Assembly (NCBI GenBank): GCA_947039005.1
Contig: CAMQXY010000017.1
Span: 1 to 40,895 of the forward strand
Direction: 5' to 3'
From: an uncultured Photobacterium sp.
GTDB lineage: Bacteria > Pseudomonadota > Gammaproteobacteria > Enterobacterales > Vibrionaceae
DNA: 40,895 nucleotides
Part shown: one piece after another, positions 17,437 to 26,188 of the stretch
How positions within the stretch are numbered: the first letter of the stretch is position 1
Layout: each line of letters starts with the position of its first letter
Program-made: the position numbers and the translations under genes
Notes under the pieces: model-generated
Database searches by the model: none
What the model saw: the letters and a program-made list of their open reading frames with translations, nothing else
Told to the model about the DNA's origin: nothing

Positions 17437-18363
17437 ATGATTGATCGTGGCCCGATGATTGGTTTTTTTCTTGCAATGACAACCGCTGTTTTTTGGGGTG
17501 CGTTACCCATTGCAATGAAACAAGCCGTAGAAGTGATGGATCCTTTTACCATTGTTTGGTATCGCTTTATTACCGCAGCGTTTGGCTTAGGCCTGTTTTT
17601 AGCGTGGCGCAAGCAATTACCGACAATATCAAATCTTGGACGAATGAGCTGCGTGGTGCTGGTCATCGCCAGTCTTGGTCTTGCAGGTAACTTTGTGCTG
17701 TATAACAGTTCATTGAAATACCTAAACCCTCCTGTTGTACAAGTTATTATCCAATTAGCCCCCGTGATGCTGTTAGTATCTAGTGCGTGGTTATTTAAAG
17801 AAAAATTAGGTCGACATCAAATTATTGGTGTGATTGCTCTCATTAGTGGTTTGATCCTATTCTTTAATGAACGGCTGATTGAGTTGTTTACCAGTTTTTC
17901 TGGCTATACTGTGGGTGTTAGCCTTGCCGTGGCTGCTGCGTTTGTATGGGTCATTTATGGCTTGGCGCAGAAGTGGTTATTACGGCAATTTTCATCAGCA
18001 CAAATATTACTGATGATTTATATTATCTGTGCTGTAATACTGACCCCAATGGCACAACCACAACAAATTTTGACAATGGATAACCGCCAATTAGGGATGT
18101 TGTTATTCTGTTGTGTTAATACGCTTGTTGGCTATGGTGCATTTGCAGAAGCAATGGCACGTTGGCAAGCATCACAAGTGAGTGCAGTGATCACACTAAC
18201 TCCCTTGTTTACGATATTATTTGTCGATCTTGCGAGTTTGGCTTGGCCACAATATGTTGCGACAGTCTCTTTGAATATATGGGGCTATCTCGGTGCTATG
18301 GTTGTGGTAAGTGGCGCTGTTTGCTGTGCTATAGGCCATAAGTTTATTCGCCAAAGCAAATAG
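17437..18363 (+). CDS. yhbE: EamA/DMT-family inner-membrane transporter YhbE
   Basis: A 308-residue polytopic protein with about ten hydrophobic helices in two EamA repeats, roughly residues 5-140 and 155-290. The substrate is unknown; the family includes amino-acid and metabolite exporters. Its position between rpmA and obgE matches E. coli yhbE, which supports orthology. The start is ATG 17437 (MIDRGPMIGFFLAMTT), with GGAAGG at 17428-17433 as ribosome-binding site. The reading frame opens earlier, at 17407, but that would place the start inside the terminator. Confidence 0.88.
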   Translation: MIDRGPMIGFFLAMTTAVFWGALPIAMKQAVEVMDPFTIVWYRFITAAFGLGLFLAWRKQLPTISNLGRMSCVVLVIASLGLAGNFVLYNSSLKYLNPPVVQVIIQLAPVMLLVSSAWLFKEKLGRHQIIGVIALISGLILFFNERLIELFTSFSGYTVGVSLAVAAAFVWVIYGLAQKWLLRQFSSAQILLMIYIICAVILTPMAQPQQILTMDNRQLGMLLFCCVNTLVGYGAFAEAMARWQASQVSAVITLTPLFTILFVDLASLAWPQYVATVSLNIWGYLGAMVVVSGAVCCAIGHKFIRQSK

Positions 18364-18406
18364 TCAAGGTCCATGACAATAATTACTACGCGATGATAAG
18401 TGCTAA

Positions 18407-19627
<1,221 letters not shown>

Positions 19628-19651
19628 GCCTTTATCGCGCTTTATGCTAAT

Positions 19652-19682
19652 AAGCCACACCTTTAAGGTGTGGCTTTTTTTT
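19652..19682 (+). terminator. intrinsic terminator of obgE
   Basis: AAGCCACACC (19652-19661) pairs with GGTGTGGCTT (19667-19676) around TTTAA, followed by eight or more T residues. It is 25 bases after the obgE stop. Confidence 0.93.
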
Positions 19683-19759
19683 GTGCTTAATCAACATGTA
19701 AGATAGATAGCTTCGGTATGCTAGGAGGAGATTAACGGTATTTTTATAATGGATTATGA

Positions 19760-20563
19760 ATGGGTATTAGCGTGGAGAGAGTGTTACAACCCCTTAGTGA
19801 GCCTGAGCAGCGTGAAATAACGCGGCTGGCAATTGGTGCAGGACAACGATTATTACAGCATGGGGCTGAGAGTTCAGTGATTATGGACATTACTCGCCGA
19901 CTGGGTTTAGCGTTAGGTGTTGAACATGTTGAGGTGTCATTATCAGCCAGTTCAATGGTGATCAGTACCCGTCATTTAGGTTGTTGCATTACCACGGCTC
20001 GCCGCTGTCAAGACGGTGGGATCAACATGCAAATTGTGACCGATATTCAACGTATTTGTATTCTTGTTGAGCGAGGGTTATTAGATAGTAATGACGTCCA
20101 TCATCGCTTAGAAAACCTTAAAACAGAGCGTTACAACCGCTGGCTTGTGATGGTAATGATCGGACTTTCATGCGCGGCATTTAGCCGTTTAGCGGGTGGA
20201 GATTGGCCAGTATTTTTACTCACTTTTTGTGCCTCATCAGTAGGTATGTTTGTCCGCCAACAAATCGCTAATTATCACTTTAACCCACTGCTTAATTTTG
20301 CTGTAACAGCATTTGTGACTACCTTAATTTCAGGGCTAGGAGAAGTGTATAATATTGGTGAACAGCCCTTTCTTGCAATGGCGTCATCAGTGCTAATGTT
20401 AGTGCCTGGTTTTCCGTTAATTAATGCGGTGGCTGACATGGTCAAAGGCTTTCCAAGTATGGGATTAGCACGCTGGACGATGGCAAGTTTACTCACTCTT
20501 TCAACCTGTATGGGGATTGTAGCAGCGATGAACGTGCTGGATGTGTGGGGGTGGTTGTTATGA
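19760..20563 (+). CDS. yjjP: YjjP, larger subunit of ThrE-type exporter
   Basis: A 267-residue protein of the ThrE family (PF06738). The soluble N-terminal half carries REITRLAIGAGQRLLQHGAES and the DGGINMQIVTDIQRI block. The C-terminal half has about five membrane helices from residue 130, including LMLVPGFPLINAVADMVKG. With YjjB it forms a split version of the fused ThrE exporter; in E. coli the pair has been implicated in succinate export, while other members export threonine or serine. An in-frame stop at 19757-19759 fixes the earliest start at ATG 19760. A strong AGGAGG at 19723-19728 is too far upstream to serve it. Confidence 0.9.
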   Translation: MGISVERVLQPLSEPEQREITRLAIGAGQRLLQHGAESSVIMDITRRLGLALGVEHVEVSLSASSMVISTRHLGCCITTARRCQDGGINMQIVTDIQRICILVERGLLDSNDVHHRLENLKTERYNRWLVMVMIGLSCAAFSRLAGGDWPVFLLTFCASSVGMFVRQQIANYHFNPLLNFAVTAFVTTLISGLGEVYNIGEQPFLAMASSVLMLVPGFPLINAVADMVKGFPSMGLARWTMASLLTLSTCMGIVAAMNVLDVWGWLL

Positions 20564-21024
20564 TGTTAATCCTAGCATTACTTAATGATATGCTACTGGC
20601 GATGATCCCTGCATTAGGGTTTGCATTAGTGTTTAATGTGCCTCAAAAAGCCCTTAAATATTGCGCGATTGGCGGTGCTATTGGTCACGGTTCACGGTTT
20701 TTATTAATGCATTGGGGACTCTCGATTGAATGGTCAACGTTCGTTGCTGCAACCTTAGTGGGTATGATTGGTGTCCATTGGTCACACCGCTTTTTAGCTC
20801 ACCCAAAAGTGTTTACGGTAGCGGCATTGATCCCTATGGTACCGGGAGTATTTGCCTTTAAAGCCATGATTGCGATTGTGGAGATCAACCACCGTGGTTT
20901 TTCGTTAGCTTTGTGGGGCGTGATGATTGATAACGTACTGAAAGCAATATTTATTGTTGCCGCGTTAGCGATTGGATTAGCCATGCCAGGGTTGCTATTT
21001 TATCGTCGTCGTCCTGTGGTATAA
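20560..21024 (+). CDS. yjjB: YjjB, smaller subunit of ThrE-type exporter
   Basis: A 154-residue membrane protein of the ThrE_2 type (PF12821), with about five hydrophobic helices and the conserved HPKVFTVAALIPMVPG segment. The start at ATG 20560 overlaps the yjjP stop in ATGA, so the two subunits are translationally coupled and probably made in equal amounts. The frame also has a GTG at 20545, but the coupled ATG is preferred. folA follows 51 bases later and may share the transcript. Confidence 0.9.
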   Translation: MMLILALLNDMLLAMIPALGFALVFNVPQKALKYCAIGGAIGHGSRFLLMHWGLSIEWSTFVAATLVGMIGVHWSHRFLAHPKVFTVAALIPMVPGVFAFKAMIAIVEINHRGFSLALWGVMIDNVLKAIFIVAALAIGLAMPGLLFYRRRPVV

Positions 21025-21075
21025 CTACGGTAGAATAAGAATGTGAATAAGAATGGTATCAATGGAGACGCAAAG

Positions 21076-21561
21076 ATGAAGATCAGTATGATCGCAGCAA
21101 TGGCACATGATCGGATCATTGGTAAAGATAATAGTATGCCATGGCATTTACCGGCTGATTTTGCATGGTTTAAGCGTTGTACACTTGGTAAACCGATTGT
21201 AATGGGGCGCAAAACCTTTGAATCGATTGGGCGTCCATTACCTGGGCGATTGAATATTGTTATTAGCCGTAATCCTGATTTTCATGCCGAAGGGATCACT
21301 GTCGTTAATGATATTGCAGCAGCTAAATTAGCCGCTGGTGATGTGTCAGAGCTAATGATCATTGGTGGCGGTAGTATTTATCAAGCGTGTTTACCGATAG
21401 CCGATAGATTGTATTTAACCTTTATTGATGCCGATATTGATGGTGGCGATACGCAGTTTCCAGTATGGGGATCGGATTGGCAGCAAGTAGTAATAGAGCA
21501 TCATGATAGCGACGATAAAAATGCGTACGCAATGGATTTTGTGATCCTCGAACGATCATAA
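21076..21561 (+). CDS. folA: dihydrofolate reductase
   Basis: A 161-residue chromosomal-type DHFR (E. coli 159) that reduces dihydrofolate with NADPH and is the target of trimethoprim. The ISMIAAMAHDRIIGKDNSMPWHLPAD segment includes the catalytic Asp of LPAD. GRKTFESIGRPLPGR and IIGGGSIY are the NADPH-binding blocks. The Met20 loop reads MPWHLP where E. coli has MPWNLP. The start is ATG 21076, with GGAG about 8 bases upstream; the 11 upstream codons in frame are not part of the family. A terminator at 21589 ends the unit. Confidence 0.96.
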   Translation: MKISMIAAMAHDRIIGKDNSMPWHLPADFAWFKRCTLGKPIVMGRKTFESIGRPLPGRLNIVISRNPDFHAEGITVVNDIAAAKLAAGDVSELMIIGGGSIYQACLPIADRLYLTFIDADIDGGDTQFPVWGSDWQQVVIEHHDSDDKNAYAMDFVILERS

Positions 21562-21588
21562 GTGATGTGTATTTTGTGTGATACAGAT

Positions 21589-21616
21589 AATGCCGACAAT
21601 GACTGTCGGCATTTTT
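21589..21616. terminator. terminator between folA and apaH
   Basis: AATGCCGACA (21589-21598) pairs with TGTCGGCATT (21604-21613) around ATGAC, with a T-tail on the plus strand. It lies between convergent folA and apaH and is weaker on the minus strand. Confidence 0.9.
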
Positions 21617-21627
21617 ATAGCGTTTAA

Positions 21628-22446
21628 TCAGGCGTAGAGTGGGCACTCAGTGACGAATCGCTGTCCATCTTCCCAACGTAGCATCGTCAAGCTATTACCC
21701 CAGACACAGCCAGTGTCTAAGCCAATACAGTGATCGTCTTGGTGACCCATTAATGCAGCCCAATGACCAAAGATAATGGTTTTATCTAATGGTTGAGCGC
21801 GCTTGACATCAAACCACGGGATCAAATCACCAACGGCAGGATCGTTAGGTTGTACCTTACAATGCATATCTAGCCGCCCTTGAGGATCGCAAAATCGCAT
21901 TCGGGTAAAGCTGTTGATCGTAAACCGTAACCGTTCTAAGCGTGAAAGATCGTCTTGCCACCAATCAGGGCCATCGCCATACATATTTTTTAGCAGCCAT
22001 AAGTAGTCATCAGACTGAAGCAATTGTTCGACTTCTTGCGCATGTTGACGTGCTTGTGCCAGTGTCCATTGTGGTGTAATTCCCGCATGAACCATCACCA
22101 ACGGATAATGGGGGTGCTCGGCTAATAGTGGCTGGTGGCGTAACCAGTTAAGTAATTCAGGACCGTCTTCTGCGGTGAATATTTGATGAATATTATCGCT
22201 TTTTTTAGCGCGTGCGAGTTGATGCGATACCGCTAATAAATGCAGATCATGATTGCCGAGAATGACCGTAGCATGATCACCTAATGCTTTCACAAAGCGT
22301 AATGTTTCTAATGATTCTGGTCCGCGTGCGACCAGATCGCCGGCAAGCCATAAATGATCGTGGTGCGGATCGAAGTCGGCTTGTGCCAGTAATTTTTTTA
22401 AGTCGGGTAAACAGCCTTGAATATCACCGACAAGATAAGTCGCCAT
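21628..22446 (-). CDS. apaH: symmetrical Ap4A hydrolase ApaH
   Basis: A 272-residue metallophosphatase that cleaves diadenosine tetraphosphate into two ADP, and in E. coli also removes Np4 caps from RNA. The phosphoesterase motifs are intact: GDIQGC near residue 7, GDLVARGPES, GNHDLHL near 64, and the C-terminal FGHWA. It lies downstream of apaG on the same strand, 50 bases apart, and is the last gene of the run that begins at lptD. Confidence 0.96.
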   Translation of the reverse strand: MATYLVGDIQGCLPDLKKLLAQADFDPHHDHLWLAGDLVARGPESLETLRFVKALGDHATVILGNHDLHLLAVSHQLARAKKSDNIHQIFTAEDGPELLNWLRHQPLLAEHPHYPLVMVHAGITPQWTLAQARQHAQEVEQLLQSDDYLWLLKNMYGDGPDWWQDDLSRLERLRFTINSFTRMRFCDPQGRLDMHCKVQPNDPAVGDLIPWFDVKRAQPLDKTIIFGHWAALMGHQDDHCIGLDTGCVWGNSLTMLRWEDGQRFVTECPLYA

Positions 22447-22496
22447 GGTGCTCCCATTATTAATAAATTAATTAACATGAAATTAATGGCATTAGG

Positions 22497-22880
22497 TTAA
22501 TGAAGAATGTTAGGTATTGCTAGTCGAAATGGTGCAACCTCAACGTTAAAGTAACTACCACTATCATCAGCCATGGTGTATTGGCCTTGCATAACGCCAA
22601 CAGGGGTTTCAATAATGGTACCACTGGTATAAGTGAACTCATCGTTAGCGTCAATGTGAGGTTGTTGACCGACGACTCCATCTCCTTCGATGACTAATTT
22701 TTTAGCGTTGGCATCGGTAATTAACCAATAACGTTTGAGTAAGCGGACGCTGCCTCGACCTAAATTTTTGATGGTGATGGTGTATGAAAACACATAGCGT
22801 TGTAGTTCAGGTTGGGATTGTTCTTCCAGATAATGGCTGACAACATGACACTTGATTGTGGGAGGCGATGAGATACTCAC
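22497..22880 (-). CDS. apaG: ApaG domain protein (Co2+/Mg2+ efflux protein ApaG)
   Basis: A 127-residue protein with a fibronectin-III-like fold (E. coli ApaG is 125). It shows the [44 protein letters not shown] and [10 protein letters not shown] blocks. Its biochemical role is not settled despite the efflux name. I choose GTG 22880 as start because AAGGAT lies 6 bases upstream and the length then fits the family. The ATG at 22913 would add 11 residues without a ribosome-binding site. A terminator at 22943-22977 separates it from rsmA, so a private promoter is likely in the short gap. Confidence 0.93.
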   Translation of the reverse strand: MSISSPPTIKCHVVSHYLEEQSQPELQRYVFSYTITIKNLGRGSVRLLKRYWLITDANAKKLVIEGDGVVGQQPHIDANDEFTYTSGTIIETPVGVMQGQYTMADDSGSYFNVEVAPFRLAIPNILH

Positions 22881-22942
22881 AGGCAATATCCTTTGCTGAT
22901 GCTTTATTCTCATTTTAGTATTATTCGCTCATAAATAAAGAA

Positions 22943-22977
22943 AACCCTGTGTAACACGTGACATGTTACACAGGGTT
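22943..22977 (-). terminator. terminator between rsmA and apaG
   Basis: AACCCTGTGTAACA (22943-22956) and TGTTACACAGGGTT (22964-22977) form a perfect 14-bp stem with a 7-base loop. On the minus strand the stem is followed by TTTTCTTTATTT, a good terminator tail. It begins 38 bases after the rsmA stop. It would end the lptD-surA-pdxA-rsmA transcript or attenuate apaGH. Confidence 0.85.
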
Positions 22978-23014
22978 ATTGTGTTATGGGCGCTATTGTT
23001 AATGCGCGATAACG

Positions 23015-23836
23015 TTATTGCTCTTCTTTTTGGAAATTAGCATCAAGCCAGTTTGCCATAGCAACAAATTGCTCAACCGTAATATTTTCTGGGCGATGAC
23101 CAGGGTTAACCCCTAGCGCTTCAAGTTGTTCTGGTGTGAACAAGCCTTTATAACAGTTACGGATTGTTTTACGACGTTGATTGAAGCCTTCACGACACAC
23201 ACGATCTAGCCATTTACGGTTAGTACATGGGAAGGGTAATACTTCATATGGCGTTAAACGCACAACGGCTGAATCAACTTTTGGTGCTGGTACGAAAGAT
23301 TCTGGCGGTACTTCAAGTACCGGCATCACTTTACAGTAATACTGCGCCATGACTGTTAGACGACCATACGCTTTACTACCAGGGCCGGCAGCTAGACGAT
23401 TAACCACTTCTTTTTGTAGCATAAAGTGCATGTCTTGCACGTCTTTATGAAACTCAAAAATGTGGAACATCAACGGCGTTGAAATGTTATAAGGCAAGTT
23501 ACCGAAGATACGCAGCTTGTTATTCGGTTGAATAAGTTGCGTAAAGTCGAAGCGCATTGCATCGCCTTCGTGGATCGTTAGTTTTGAAGCAAGATCGGGG
23601 TGGTTACGTAAACGCTCAGCCAAATCTCGGTCAAGTTCGATAACGGTAAATTTATCGACTAATTTGCCAACATATTCAGTGATCGCACCAAGGCCGGGGC
23701 CAATTTCTACCAAGTTTTGACCTGGTAAAGGGTTAATCGCTGACACAATGCCATCAATAATATATGGGTCTTTTAAAAAGTTTTGGCCAAAGCGCTTACG
23801 CGCACGGTGACCTAGGTGGACTTGATCGCTGCTCAT
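23015..23836 (-). CDS. rsmA: 16S rRNA dimethyladenosine transferase RsmA (KsgA)
   Basis: A 273-residue methyltransferase (E. coli KsgA is 273) that dimethylates A1518 and A1519 in helix 45 of 16S rRNA, a late checkpoint in 30S assembly. RKRFGQNFL is near residue 13. The SAM-binding [10 protein letters not shown] is near 45, and the catalytic NLPYNIS near 113 matches the N6-adenine NLPY motif. Its start overlaps the pdxA stop by 4 bases, so translation is coupled. Loss of function gives kasugamycin resistance in E. coli. Confidence 0.97.
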   Translation of the reverse strand: MSSDQVHLGHRARKRFGQNFLKDPYIIDGIVSAINPLPGQNLVEIGPGLGAITEYVGKLVDKFTVIELDRDLAERLRNHPDLASKLTIHEGDAMRFDFTQLIQPNNKLRIFGNLPYNISTPLMFHIFEFHKDVQDMHFMLQKEVVNRLAAGPGSKAYGRLTVMAQYYCKVMPVLEVPPESFVPAPKVDSAVVRLTPYEVLPFPCTNRKWLDRVCREGFNQRRKTIRNCYKGLFTPEQLEALGVNPGHRPENITVEQFVAMANWLDANFQKEEQ

Positions 23837-24843
23837 GCTTGTTTTTCTACCAATTCGAGGGCGTGGGATAGCGCTGTCCGGAGGCTACCTATGTCTGCTT
23901 GCCCAGTACCTGCGAGTTCCAGTGCGGTACCATGATCTACTGAAGTTCTGATAAAGGGAAGTCCCAACGTAATGTTGACAGACTTACCGAAGCCTTTGTA
24001 TTTCAGCACCGATAACCCTTGATCGTGATACATGGCTAATACCGTATCGGCATCAGCTAAATATTTTTCTTGAAAGATAGTATCTGCCGGTAACGGGCCG
24101 ATCAGATTGATACCTTCTTGTTGACGCAATTGTTCTAGTGTTGGGATGATTGTATCAATTTCTTCCATGCCCAAACAACCATCTTCACCGGCATGAGGAT
24201 TAAGTCCACAAACATAAATCTTGGGATCTTCAATACCAAACTTAGCCACTAAGTCAGCGTGCAAGATACGAATAACTTGTTTAAGCCGAGGCTCGGTAAT
24301 AGCTTTAGCAACACAGTTTAAAGGAATATGGGTTGTCACTAATGCAACCCGTAAACCTTCGGTTGCGAGCATCATAACAACTTGTGCGGTATCAGATTGC
24401 TGCGCAAAAAATTCAGTGTGCCCACTAAACGAAACTCCAGCGCGGTTAATCACCCCTTTATGAACAGGGCCGGTAACAACTGCTGCAAATTCGCCACTCA
24501 TACAGCCAGAAGCTGCACGTTCTAGTGTCGCTAATACATAGAGACCATTTTGCTCGTTAAGTTGCCCACAGACAACCTTAACAGCACTATCAACCTGAAC
24601 AACTGTCATGGTGCCTGCTTGATGCGGTTGAGCAGGTCGGTCGGGTTGATAAGGCAAAATGGTTAAAGATAAACCTAATTGAGCCGCACGTTCTACCATA
24701 ACCTGCGCATCAGCACAAATAACAAGTTGGTGCGACCAATGTTGTTGGCACAAGGCAATGACTAAATCTGGGCCAATCCCGGCCGGTTCACCTGGGGTGA
24801 TTACAATCCGTTGTATGTTAGCCATACGCTTGTTATTAGCCAT
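23833..24843 (-). CDS. pdxA: 4-hydroxythreonine-4-phosphate dehydrogenase PdxA
   Basis: A 336-residue NAD-dependent enzyme of the DXP-dependent pyridoxal phosphate pathway. The [13 protein letters not shown]-terminal block, the metal ligands in SGHTEFF and YHDQGL, and NPHAGEDG are intact. ATG 24843 overlaps the last codons of surA and has AAGG just upstream. ATG 24825 is an alternative that would fit the E. coli N-terminus more closely. It lies between surA and rsmA with overlaps at both ends, a tightly coupled part of the operon. Confidence 0.96.
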   Translation of the reverse strand: MANNKRMANIQRIVITPGEPAGIGPDLVIALCQQHWSHQLVICADAQVMVERAAQLGLSLTILPYQPDRPAQPHQAGTMTVVQVDSAVKVVCGQLNEQNGLYVLATLERAASGCMSGEFAAVVTGPVHKGVINRAGVSFSGHTEFFAQQSDTAQVVMMLATEGLRVALVTTHIPLNCVAKAITEPRLKQVIRILHADLVAKFGIEDPKIYVCGLNPHAGEDGCLGMEEIDTIIPTLEQLRQQEGINLIGPLPADTIFQEKYLADADTVLAMYHDQGLSVLKYKGFGKSVNITLGLPFIRTSVDHGTALELAGTGQADIGSLRTALSHALELVEKQA

Positions 24844-26143
24844 TATTTGCCTTATTCATTTGCTCTATATATGCGCCAGCACGGAGTTCTTGTAGCCACG
24901 TTTGTGCTTCTTCATTAAATTTGCGGTTAAATAGAATCTGCGCGGCACGATTTTTTAATGCCGCTTCGGTGCGATCGACATTACGACGGCCTTCAACTTC
25001 AACAATGTGCCAGCCAAACTGAGATTTAAATGGTTGGCTAATTTGATCTACTGGCAATGTTTCCACTTCTTTTTCAAAAGCAGGTGCATACATTGATGGT
25101 ACTTGCCAACCTAGCTGACCACCATTCGCTGCCGAACCTGGATCTGCGCTGTATTGTTTTGCTGCAGCGGCGAAGGTTTCTTTACCACTAATGATTTTCT
25201 GGCGAATTTGCTGTAATTCTTTTTTAGCTGCGGCATCACTTAAAATGATAGAGGTTTTAATTAAAATATGACGCGCATTCACTTCAACCACAGAAACGGT
25301 TGGCATGCCTTTAACATCATTAATTTTCAAAATATGGTAACCAACGCCGCTGCGGAAAGGACCGATTACGCTGTCTTTGCTACTGGTTTTTATTTGGTCT
25401 GCAAAGATAGTTGGCATTTCTTCTTTGCTCATCCAACCCCATTCACCACCTTTAAGGGCTTTAGGGCCTTTTGAATAGCGATAAGCCAATTCAGCAAAAT
25501 TAGCGCCTTGTTTTATCTCAGCATAAATTTTATCAGCTTCTTGTTTGGCTTTTTCACGTGTTGCTTTATCAGCATCATCATCAACGGCAATTTGAATTTG
25601 GCTGATGTTATATTGGACGTTTTGTTGAGTTTGCTTAGCAAGTTGTGCCGCTAAGCTATCCACTTCTTGTGGCAGAATATTAACTCGCTTACGAACAATA
25701 ATGGTACGCGCTTCAGAAGCGAGCATATCGTTACGTAACTGCTCACGGAACATTGGATAGCTAATGCCTGCGTTGGCTAAATCTTGACGTAGTTGTGGTA
25801 CGGTCATATTGCGTTGTTTAGCAACATCAGTAATTGCTTGATCAAGTTGGCTGTCGTCAATGCGTAAACCCAGCTGTTGTGCTTGCTGGATCTGCAAATT
25901 TTCCATGATCAATTTGTCCATCACTTGCTGACGTAAAATATTGTTAGGGGGCAGTTGTTGACCTTCAGCCGCCGCATTTAAATGAACGGTTTTTAGCATT
26001 GAATTAACGTCACTTTGTAAAATAACGCCATCATTAACTGTGGTTACAATTTGATTTAATTCTTGCGGTTGAGGGGCTGCCATTGCTGTTGCTGTCATAC
26101 CCATCAGCATTACGCTTAGCGCCGAATACTTCCACTTTTTCAT
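24836..26143 (-). CDS. surA: periplasmic chaperone SurA
   Basis: A 435-residue peptidyl-prolyl isomerase and chaperone (E. coli 428) that escorts unfolded outer-membrane proteins to the Bam complex. A signal peptide is cleaved after AMA (residue 22). The N-terminal chaperone domain covers about 23-175, with [18 protein letters not shown]. Two parvulin domains follow: one around 180-285 with [22 protein letters not shown], one around 288-395 with ARHIL and GGQLGW. A C-terminal helix closes it. It is downstream of lptD, itself a SurA client. Confidence 0.97.
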   Translation of the reverse strand: MKKWKYSALSVMLMGMTATAMAAPQPQELNQIVTTVNDGVILQSDVNSMLKTVHLNAAAEGQQLPPNNILRQQVMDKLIMENLQIQQAQQLGLRIDDSQLDQAITDVAKQRNMTVPQLRQDLANAGISYPMFREQLRNDMLASEARTIIVRKRVNILPQEVDSLAAQLAKQTQQNVQYNISQIQIAVDDDADKATREKAKQEADKIYAEIKQGANFAELAYRYSKGPKALKGGEWGWMSKEEMPTIFADQIKTSSKDSVIGPFRSGVGYHILKINDVKGMPTVSVVEVNARHILIKTSIILSDAAAKKELQQIRQKIISGKETFAAAAKQYSADPGSAANGGQLGWQVPSMYAPAFEKEVETLPVDQISQPFKSQFGWHIVEVEGRRNVDRTEAALKNRAAQILFNRKFNEEAQTWLQELRAGAYIEQMNKANNG

Positions 26144-26188
26144 TTATAGTCCGTCATGTTGAGTGGCGATATATTATCGCCACGATCA

